In this document: in pieces, positions 55,950 through 64,000 of the stretch
How the letters are laid out: each line of letters opens with the position of its first letter
Numbering within the stretch: position 1 is the first letter of the stretch
DNA from: Gnetum montanum
Lineage: Eukaryota; Streptophyta; Gnetopsida; Gnetales; Gnetaceae
Reading direction: 5' to 3'
Assembly (NCBI GenBank): GCA_015680685.1
Contig: MNCI01010097.1
Span: 35,183 to 99,182, forward strand
DNA: 64,000 nucleotides
Translations under genes and position numbers: made by a program
The notes under the pieces: model-generated
What the model was told of the DNA's origin: nothing
The model's database searches: none
Seen by the model: the letters and a program-made list of their open reading frames with translations, nothing else

Positions 55950-56345
55950 TTTATGTCCTATTCCACAAAGGGGAGAATTTTTTTGTGATTCTTGAGACTT
56001 TACACAAATGTGATTGATGTGATGACTAGATAGATGGTTATTTTGATAGTTTGTGGATGAGATGGTGTTTTCGTCTAGTATCTCTATGTGGTGTTATTTT
56101 GATCTTTACTTTTGCATTTGCATCATTTGATTATTTTCCACATTTTATTGAATAACCTTAAACCTCAACACGTTATGCTAGTTCCTAGCTACCATAGGAA
56201 TTTATATGTCTTAATATATTTATTGGATTTTAGAGCTAAGTTTATGTGCTTTATCCTTTTTGATGTTTTTCAAAAGGGGGGAGAATATTTTTTAATATTA
56301 TAATCCATATTCTTAAATTTTGAACATCACCAAAAAGGGAGAGAT
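55950..56345 (+). other. Multiple polypurine-like motifs before the 3' LTR of C3
   Basis: AAAGGGGAGAA near 55967, AAAAGGGGGGAGAA near 56273 and AAAAAGGGAGAGAT at 56332-56345, the last directly before the LTR. Repeated polypurine tracts before the 3' LTR are a reported trait of Sireviruses. Confidence 0.7.
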
Positions 56346-57624
56346 TGTTGACCTTTTGGTATGTCAAAATGTTAAAAAAATGAAGTAGATGTTTGTGTGG
56401 TTGTTGTGTTTGTAGGACTTGGATTAAGACAAGAAGGCATGTGTAAGTTCAATAACATGGACAAAGAATAGAGACTTTAAAGCTTAGAAGGAAGCCTTAG
56501 CATTGAAGAATTATTTTCAGAGAAGATGTCTTGTAGAAATAGTAGACATCTACCATCAAGTAAAGATGTCTCCAAGGAAAAGAAGACATCTTGGTAGAAT
56601 TGAAGGCATCATAGGAGAAGACGTCTTTGAAAAATAACAAATATCTTTCTAAAAATAAAGATGTGTTTATAAAATAGTAGACATCTTTCTAGAGAGAAAG
56701 ACTTCAAAACTTAGAAGGAAGCCTTAGCATTGAAGAATTATTTTTAGAGAAGAAGTTTTGTAGAAATAGCAGATGTCTAATCAAGTGAAGATGTCTCCAA
56801 GGAAAAGAAGATGTCTTGGTAGAATTGAAGGTAGCATAGGAGAAGACATCTCTAGAAAATAGTAGACATCTTTCTCTCCAGAAAGATGTCTTTCATGAGA
56901 AGAATATGTCTTTCCAAAATGAAGGTTTGGTGCAGAAAGCCATCTTACTCTTGAAAAAGACGTCTTTCCAGAATGAAGGTCCATTATAGAAAGACATCTC
57001 TATCTTAGAGAAGATGTCTCTATCCATTGCATAGATTCTGAGATGATTTTAGAAATATTTTAACTATAAGAAGACTTCATTCTCATTCGGAAAAGTGCAA
57101 GCTATGTACTTTCGTTGTATTCATTAAGCAATCATTGTTGTTCCTCATTGTACAATCTTTTGTCTATTATAATTGGTAAAAGTAAGCTGTATATCAAAGT
57201 GCAAGGATCAGTAAACATAGTTACATTCTTTCCTTGTGATTGTTGTTCTCTATTTTTTCCTTGTAAGGTTGATGTGCTTCTTATGGAAAAGCATCTTACT
57301 TAGGCTTGTCGGGATCATGTGGGATTGAGTGGTGGTGTAGCACCACAACACTCTAGAGCAGAGCTCAAGTTGTAAAGGTTGTGGGATCTTGGAAACCACA
57401 TTCTAAGCTTATTAGGACCTTGAGGGATTGAATAGATTTATAGTGTTGAATCACTCCATTGCAGAGCTTAGAGCTTGTATAGGGTGCAGTATCCTTCAAA
57501 CCACATTTGAGAGAAACAGAGTTTGGAGGTGTGCCTATGAACTACCCTCCATGTATGGACTACCCAAGTTGGGAAACCACATTAAATTTGGTATGTGTGT
57601 TTTGTCTCAAAATTTTTTTTGGGG
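56346..57624 (+). repeat. 3' LTR of copia C3, with internal duplication, cut by N
   Basis: Starts TGTTGACCTTTTGGTATGTC. An internal segment is duplicated: 56467-56700 and 56701-56880 both run from ACTT-AAA-CTTAGAAGGAAGCC to TAGACATCTTTCT. AGATGTCT occurs 7 times and AGACATCT 6 times between 56520 and 57020. The last 70 bp are missing at the N at 57625. Confidence 0.87.
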
Positions 57625-57625
57625 N
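57625..57625. other. Assembly gap (single N) ending the C3 LTR
   Basis: The LTR is interrupted 70 bp before its expected end and is followed by unrelated sequence. Confidence 0.85.
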
Positions 57626-59252
57626 GATATCCATGAAGAGAAGTAATCCAAGAGGAAATTCAAGAACAAGAATGAAAGTTGTAAGATACAATGTGCTTCC
57701 AATATCCATAGATAGTAAAAACATTAAAAAAAAAAAGACACAACATCCCCTATTACCACCATGAACCTTAGAATGACATTGGTATTCATACCCATGCATC
57801 CTAGTAGAATTACAAGATTTGGATACTGATGTCTTATATCTACAAGAAGTCTTGCCACAGAAATTCTTTTACTAATTCTAGCTAAATTTGGAAAAGATAG
57901 GATATAGAGGTATTTATAAGTAAAAAGGTTCTTGTGAAAGTTCTTCTTTCACATCATACATATTAACCTATTGCAAAAATCATAATATGCATGGTTGTGT
58001 GATCTTTTGTAAAGAAGCCAAGTTTGAATTAGTATACAGATTTGAATAAAGATTAGAAGATATGATCTTTAAAATCCTAGAACTTTAAATAAGAGGGAAG
58101 AAAGAATGAACAATATTTTGAAGAAGTTATATAGCCTTGACATTGATAGTTAAAATCTAGTCATAAAGATATGTGTGGTTAATAAACATTTAATTGTCAA
58201 ATCAATATGTCTAGTTGTTAAACTTTGCCAAGGGGCATACTTGATTATGCAAATTAAGAAAATTTTAAATAATAAGTTATTCCTAACTCATACTAATATC
58301 AATCCAATGCCATAACCCATACTGATATCAATAGAGTGCTATTCATCTTCTATGAAGACTCTAATGTGAAAGTTGGAAGTAGTTTTTATCAATTCTTAAA
58401 ATATGGATGTGTAAAAGAATCCTTATGAGACAAACCTGATTTGAAGAAAATGTTTCCATCAATTCAACATGCAATTCCATTGGCTAGTGCATGTTTTGCT
58501 TACTTCAAATCTTTAATAGATTAGTCAAATCCTAGAATTTAGAAATAGATGATGTTAATGGATAGTACTCATCAAGGACCACAATTTAACAATTACTCTT
58601 CCACAATTAATGAAGATGGGTCAACATCATTTTGAGATCCTAGATTATATTTGGTATGATGTCTAATTTTTCCAAGTTACAAAGTTACTAGAGTTAATTT
58701 CTAAAGAAAAAGTTGAGAAGAAGCAAGATCAAGCCCTTTCATTCTAAAAAAGACCATTCAATCATATACACTTATGATAGAACAACTACATCCATTAATT
58801 CCCAAGGTTAATCAAGATCAAGGAGACTCTTAATCTTACTTTTATTTTTAACCTTCCTATTTTCTTTATCATTTAATTTATATTTTAATTTGATATGTAA
58901 AATATCTAAGGTAATGAAAGTTGAAAATAAGGATTTGTCCAACCTACTTGGATAACTAGATATGAGTTGCACTTTGTGTAACTTTGGTTAGGACTAGTGA
59001 TTGGTGGTTGGTAGATCTTTAATTGATCTCTTGTTATTATCTTAAAGAATGAGTTAAGTATTAATAAAATAACATTTAAATTTCCATATATTATTTTCAC
59101 ATATATTTTATTTGCAAAATGAGCAAGAGAACATTAAGATATACAACTTCAAGTCCAAAGGAGAAATCAAATTATTGGAGCATAGGAGCATAAAAGGAGC
59201 ATTGGAGATGCAAAAAGATAGTAAATGTGAACTCATTTAAGAATGAACGAAA
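57626..59252. other. Region without recognised genes
   Basis: AT-rich sequence. Frames are short and interrupted. It may be the internal part of the element whose polypurine tract and LTR follow at 59253, but no gag or pol motif is legible. Confidence 0.4.
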
Positions 59253-59768
59253 CCTAAGGGGGCTAGATTGTAATGTTCACATTCCTAAATGGTGTTATTG
59301 CATGAGGAAGATGGTGTCTTTTCATAATAAGTGTTGTAATTATTGTAACAATACCCCAAAGGGAAAGTTGTAATTAATACTTGAAATGACATGTTGTAAT
59401 AATGGACATGCCTTTCAAGATGACCTTTGGGGGTTTGACCTGTGGTATTTATACTCAAGCATTAAAGGTCATATTAGCATAGAGTTGTGGATCCAATAAA
59501 GATGAGTAATAGGTGTTAGGTGAAGTAAGACAAGAAGAGGACTAGCCATTGCTTCTAGACAGTGATAGGCCTAACTGTGATGGTAATGTTGGACTACCTC
59601 TAAGGGATAGATGTTGAAGGAAGATAACCCCAAAGAACACCTAGAGCATGACCCTAATACCCTATTTCACATCAATAAAACACTCTTTATCTCTTTCCTT
59701 CTACATTTTTCATACTATCTTCTTATTCATAATGTCTAATATAACATATATTTGACATTTATATCACA
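59253..59768 (+). repeat. Candidate LTR with polypurine tract
   Basis: CCTAAGGGGGCTAGAT (59253-59268) precedes TGTAATGTTCAC. The following 500 bp hold a TATA-like GTATTTATACTC near 59445 and CAATAAAACAC near 59674, as in an LTR with promoter and poly(A) signal. The 3' end ATATCACA at 59768 is a guess, and no partner LTR is in the window. Confidence 0.4.
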
Positions 59769-60321
59769 TTTTTGCTTGAAAACAAGAAAGCTAGCTATCT
59801 TTAATTAATTGATTAGAAGATTATAATAGGGTTATCGAAATCCACAACATCCAAAACCTTTCACACTTAAATGATATTGTAGAGCATGAGGATCTACAAC
59901 CACCACACAATGGCTATTCTCAATGCAAGACATAACCAATAGAGAGATTCTCCCACAAGCCAGAAATGAGATATCAACATAAAAGCAAGACTAGAACACA
60001 CTAGTCTACATAATTGACCATGGAGCTACAACCTCTATGCACTCACTCGATGTGCTCCCACAGCTTGCCCAATCGCATCTCACAACTCTCTCTCTTATTC
60101 ATGCTTAGTTTTGTGAAGTACATCAATATTTATGAACAAAAAAAACATACAAATCCCAAAAATCTTCCCTCAACTCAATTTAAGGTTCTACAATTGTTTT
60201 ACAAGTCTTCTCACCTTCTCCCTAGTTGTTTCCATCATTTTCCAACTTGCCTTGATTGTTTCCCAAATTGGGATATGTGTTTTTGGAAGTTTCGGTGATC
60301 ATACAAGTTATCTTTGATCTT

Positions 60322-60612
60322 GGGAAGATGTCTCATGTGATAGCCTAGCTCTCAGAGAAGACATCTCCTATTTTGACAAGACATCTCCTTTGGGGATGAG
60401 ATGTCTTCGTCGTTGGCAGTACATCTTGCACAAGATGTCTCCTACAACACCATGATGTCTTGTTGAAGGCATCTTCTCCTGGGGCAAGAAGTCTTGCTCG
60501 AGATGTAAGGAAAATGAGCATGATGTCTCCTCTCACCTCAAGATGTCTTCTATCACCCTAGGCCTCAACCAAGACGTCTTCTTGTCTCCTAAGACATCTT
60601 CTTCAAGCTTGA
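60322..60612. repeat. Cluster of AGATGTCT/AGACATCT words outside a recognised LTR
   Basis: Between 60322 and 60612 these octamers occur at least seven times on the two strands, mixed with TGTCTCCT words. The density equals that in the U3 of copia LTRs C1-C3. The rest of a copia LTR is not evident around it, so this may be a U3 fragment of a further relative. The flanks 59769-60320 and 60613-61070 hold nothing recognised. Confidence 0.5.
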
Positions 60613-61072
60613 AACTTGCAAATATAATTGTAGGAAAGAACAAAGGGGATCAAAAGAGGTGTCCCTACACCACTGTTGCAGTAATTGAGATAAAAGTATT
60701 AAACCAAAAAAGCTGCAATATCTTATGGGATATACCTATGATAATGCAAAGTGCAACACAACTACAATTAAGAATCATAACCTATAATATCAATAATCAA
60801 GACCTCCTAGAAAAAGATGTGATGGAAAAAAAGTAAACATAGTAATAAGTTGGTAAGAGAGAATGGAGTTTGCAGGTAAATTATATTAAGGTTGTTTTCT
60901 TTTGTCCATTTATTTTATATGTTTTAACTTTAATTTTATTTTTCTAAATTTAATTTTCCTTGAACAAATTTATTGGAATTATCGCGGTTTGCCCAAATTC
61001 ATAAAAAGTGAGAAAGATTTCAGACGGGAGTCAAACCGACTCAGTAGCAGAGTATGCACAATGAAGACGTCC

Positions 61073-61582
61073 CTAATTAACGAGGCCATCAATGAATTCC
61101 TTAACAGTGAAGAACGTGGCGTCAGCATGGCTCTGCAAAACACGAAACCCCGGCCAATTCACACGGGCCGCTGTGGCTGAGCCAGGTCCGAAGTTGGCAA
61201 ACTTGGGGTACAACAATGTCGACAATGCAAATTCAGCGTCCCATGCAAGCCAACCTACAGAATCCATCACGTCGCCGATGTATGACTACATGACAACGGT
61301 ACGCGAGTACTCCTTCCACAGACGGCCCAGGTACGTGGGAAAATGCTTGGCGGCCTGCATCGAATCGGGGTCCCCGGTGCTTATGGAGATTCGTTCAGCG
61401 TTGCCGAAGATGAATTCGACTGTTCCTGAGATTCTGCAGTCGCGGAAGAGGTGGCGCAGGCAATAGATGTACGGAATGTCCTGGTATGCTTTGATTTTGC
61501 AGCGGTGTTATGCCCAGCCCACTGTGTTCAGGAATGCTATGTCTTGCACCATGAATCCGCTCCCTGTCACCGCTGAGGATTT
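61073..61582 (-). pseudogene. Pectin methylesterase pseudogene (C-terminal catalytic part)
   Basis: The family removes methyl groups from cell-wall pectin. One minus-strand frame of 170 codons, ending at TAG 61073-61075, reads GSGFMVQDIAFLNTVG, KAYQDIPYIY, LFRDCRISGTVEFIFGNAE, FPTYLGRLWKEYSRTVVM, SYIGDVMDSVGWLAWDAEF, ALSTLLYPKFANFGPGSA, ARVNWPGFRVL and FFTVKEFIDG. These are the successive conserved blocks of plant pectinesterases. Decay is evident: two internal stops (TAA after NTVGWA; TAG for Gln after VVM), in-frame losses of about 15 and 35 residues, GTVD-FIFG changed to GTVE and QDTLY to QDIPY. The LGR Arg is kept. Homology may extend weakly to 61650. GC content is well above the surroundings. 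Confidence 0.88.
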
Positions 61583-61905
61583 TCAACACAGCGATAGCTT
61601 TAGATTGGTAGATTTCAATGTAGGCGTTAAATGAAATGTTCTTCCAACGAAGATGTACAGAGATGAAAATTCAGAAGTATTTTGGTTTATTTTGTTTGGA
61701 TTTTCTGCAAATGAGTTGTAATTGATGATTCATTTGTGTAAGATTTGAAACGGGCTTTGACTGAAAATGAACGTTAATGAAGTTCTCAAAAGCCTAGGTT
61801 GTTGAAAAGACTGATTGTGTCATAATTTGAAAAAGAACCTAAAACAGCGAACTTTTCGCGTATGAACAGAGGAAACAAGATTCTTGAAAATAAATACTGA
61901 AGGAG

Positions 61906-61915
61906 TTTTTTTTTT

Positions 61916-61946
<31 letters not shown>

Positions 61947-61955
61947 GTGTGTGTG
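61906..61955. repeat. T20-G20-(TG)n tract
   Basis: Twenty T (61906-61925) followed by twenty G (61926-61945) and TGTGTGTGTG. The T run could be the poly(A) tail of a minus-strand retroelement such as the LINE at 62180-64000, but about 250 bp separate them. Homopolymer lengths are unreliable in assemblies. Confidence 0.8.
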
Positions 61956-62049
61956 GAAGAGAAGTAAAAGAGTAACAAATACATAATCTACCACATAGAT
62001 TAGATAGGGAAGGAAAACTTTAATTATTGGGGATGTTACTTTGGGAAAC

Positions 62050-62179
62050 GTTTTCATAAATAATCAATCTTGAAAGAAAGAAACCCAATCCGGAGAACTA
62101 CCATCCACTAAGANTGTTTTCATAAATAATCAATCTTGAAAGAAAGAAACCCAATCCGGAGAACTACCATCCACTAAGA
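62050..62179. other. Assembly join: N at 62114 with 64-bp exact duplication
   Basis: Bases 62050-62113 and 62116-62179 are identical (GTTTTCATAAATAATC to CCACTAAGA) around a single N. As at 34691, overlapping contig ends were left unmerged. Confidence 0.92.
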
Positions 62180-64000
62180 TCAATTGACTTGGTAGAAGAG
62201 AAAGATTGGCAGAAAATTGGACAAGGCACATAATGCTCGAGAATATACAGAGAGACTTTCATTTAGTGACTCCACTCAAATTTAAGTGTAGCAATTCCTG
62301 TTGAAGAAGGTTGCTTGAAATGGCATGTCTTTCCCAAGGTTGCAAGAGATGAATCAACTGATGAATATCCATTTTGAACTTTGATGCTTGAGATTTAAGT
62401 TGGAAATGAATGAGGTGGAAGATCTGCGGTTTCTCCATAATAGTTAGATGATATATATTGGAATAATCAATCCTTTGAAAGATAACATTACATCTACACT
62501 TCCAAATATAATATAGAATAATAGGCCTAACAATTTTCCACAAAAAGATGAAATTAGTAAAAGTGGTGGGCAAAAAGCCAAATATGACATCATCTTGAGA
62601 TAGCTTGCATGAAGGAATAACTTTGGAGGCCCATGTCCACACATGCTATGCGAAGGGGCATTACCAAAACACATGAACAAAATCCTCTTTACCACCACAG
62701 AGAGGGCAAGTAGGAGTGTAAATCCTAAGATATTTGAGACATTTGTTGATAGGTAAACCTTGTGAAGGAGACATGAGAGAAATTATTGAGTTTTAGGGAG
62801 AGTTGGTAGTTTCCAAATATGTTGGAAGAGGGGGATCCAGAATTGTTCTGACCCTTGTTTGTGCCAAGACTTGTTACATTGTTTAATGATACTTGATAAG
62901 TTATGCAAAAGTTGAAAAGGAACATGTAGTTTGTAAGGTAGAAGGTTTGACCCATTAATTCATTGAAGGCCATGAAAAATACTTTGCAGTGAAATGTTTA
63001 GCTGCAAATGGCAATGAGGAAAAGTATAAACCTGAGCTAGGCAATGGTGCATTACTTTAGACGCCCCAATATAGATTATTAAACACTTTCCTAGAAATTC
63101 ATTGATCGACAAGTCTAAGACAACTAAGAGAAATAACTCCCTTCCAAAACCAAGAGGCAGCAACCTTAGCCATTGTAATGGCAAGGGGAATGAGCAACAA
63201 AGGTAACCATCATGGATACAACTTAGAGAGAAGAGTAGGATTGATCTTGACATTAGTCCAATCTATATAATGGTGTAGAATTTGCCAAGCCCTCCTAATG
63301 CTTTTGAAAACATGAGATTCGGGAATAATGATAGTGTGGGGGGAAAGGATCCAATTAATGAAGTGGATGCTTTTCCAGAAGGGCTTTTTTTTTTTTTTAG
63401 GAAACACTTGTTGAAGCCTTAATTGGAGGAGAGTCCCAATAGTGTCTAGGGCATCTAGATACTAAACCAACCACTTAGCAACTAAGGTAATCCCTTGCGT
63501 AAAAGAGTTCAGAAGACCTAAGCCACCCTTATTCTTAAGAAGAGTAATAATATTCCAAGAAACATGATGGAAGCCTTTTTGAAAATCTTTAGAGGACCAC
63601 ATGAAGTCTCGAAATAATTGTTCAAGCTTTTGATAAGAAGCTTGGGAGGGGCCCCAACATGAAAAATAATACACATAGGTAGATGCATAGATAAACTTAC
63701 AAATGAGGTATGTACCAACTAGAGTGAGGGATTTAGTTTTCCATTTTTTAATTTTCTTTTGAATCCAAAAAATAACATGCTTCCAGAGAATAGAGGTAGA
63801 ACCTCTAAAACAAAAGGGAATTCCCATAATCTTAATGATATCTTGATCTTGAAGAAGCTTTCGATTATAGTTGGTCACATGACTATAGTTATTGGCAAAG
63901 CTATAAATAGAAGATTCATTCTAATTAATAGTGGAACGTGAGAGTGAGCAATATTGCTCCACCTAGGATAAGAGCCAATGCAAATTATCAACAGTGTTCT
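62180..64000 (-). pseudogene. LINE reverse transcriptase C-terminus and zf-RVT, minus strand, partial
   Basis: The 3' half of a plant LINE ORF2, entering from the right edge. From 63878 down it reads QDQDIIKIMGIPFCFRG, LWKHVIFWIQKKIKKWKTKS, LICKFIYASTYVYYFSCW, LEQLFRDFMWS, FHHVSWNIITLLKNKGGLGL, the region after the RT palm in plant L1-type elements. Further on come CPLCGGKEDFVHVFW and CPFA, HVWTWASK, the zinc-binding zf-RVT domain, then a C-terminal tail ending at a stop near 62259. Several stops and frameshifts occur between 62700 and 63460. The catalytic FADD part lies beyond the window. Confidence 0.83.

Larger units (their letters stand above)
51748..57624 (+). mobile_element. Copia-type element C3, gag-only, non-autonomous
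   Basis: LTRs at 51748-52813 and 56346-57624, an iMet-type primer site, a fairly well preserved gag, then about 1.8 kb without protease, integrase or RT homology and several polypurine-like motifs. It is from the same family as the C1 remnant. The 3' LTR is cut by an assembly gap, so target duplications cannot be tested. It must have depended on a gag-pol relative such as C2. Confidence 0.85.

Noticed and set aside
1-64000. tRNA, rRNA or other structured RNA genes
   Set aside because: No cloverleaf-like or rRNA sequence was noticed; the only tRNA-related sequences are primer-binding sites of LTR elements.

Overview
This is nuclear DNA of a seed plant with a large, repeat-laden genome. Plant-type Ty3/gypsy elements of the Athila/Tat group, Ty1/copia elements resembling the Sirevirus lineage, plant-type LINE fragments and a pectin methylesterase relic all point that way. 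Old, heavily decayed retrotransposons and the lack of any intact host gene would suit a gymnosperm or another giant plant genome, but the species cannot be fixed from the sequence. Five isolated single Ns mark contig joins; two are flanked by exact 59- and 64-base duplications, so this is a draft assembly with local artefacts.

Layout. 1-21018: three related gag-bearing LTR elements without reverse transcriptase. Element 1 (1-6372) is cut at its 5' end by the window. Element 3 (about 7199-13231) is older. Element 2 (14596-21018) is complete, with 5-bp target duplications (CATAT). An antisense LTR relic lies between elements 1 and 3, and an unidentified broken frame between 3 and 2. 21019-23821: AT-rich, nothing recognised. 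23822-26580: broken Ty3/gypsy gag, protease, RNase H and RT, with RNase H before RT. 26660-27850: LINE endonuclease/RT fragment. 29551-30072: solo LTR of the element 1/2 family with ATCTT target duplications and an N inside. 30480-31480: minus-strand gypsy integrase. 32440-32725: about 30-bp tandem repeat. 34530-37700: about 17 degenerate units of about 187 bp. 38371-40911: Tat-like gypsy pol with two RNase H domains and no integrase core, followed by a likely 3' LTR.

42537-57624: a cluster of copia relics: an antisense LTR piece, a 3' end with LTR, a decayed gag-pol element (44517-50235), and a gag-only element (51748-57624). A 78-bp tandem repeat lies between the last two. 59269-59768: possible gypsy LTR. 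61073-61582: pectin methylesterase pseudogene on the minus strand. 62180-64000: 3' half of a LINE on the minus strand, running off the window.

The most unusual signals are three. (1) The element 1/2 LTRs share a promoter module: two GATATCGCG-type half-sites 5 nt apart with TATAAATA exactly 15 nt downstream. A second copy lies inside element 2, upstream of a small extra ORF (basic N-terminus, charged helical C-terminus). (2) The copia LTRs carry dense AGATGTCT/AGACATCT and TGTCTC/GAGACA clusters, the latter identical to the auxin-response hexamer. (3) There is a long, strongly diverged 187-bp tandem array. No tRNA, rRNA, CRISPR or intact host gene was seen.
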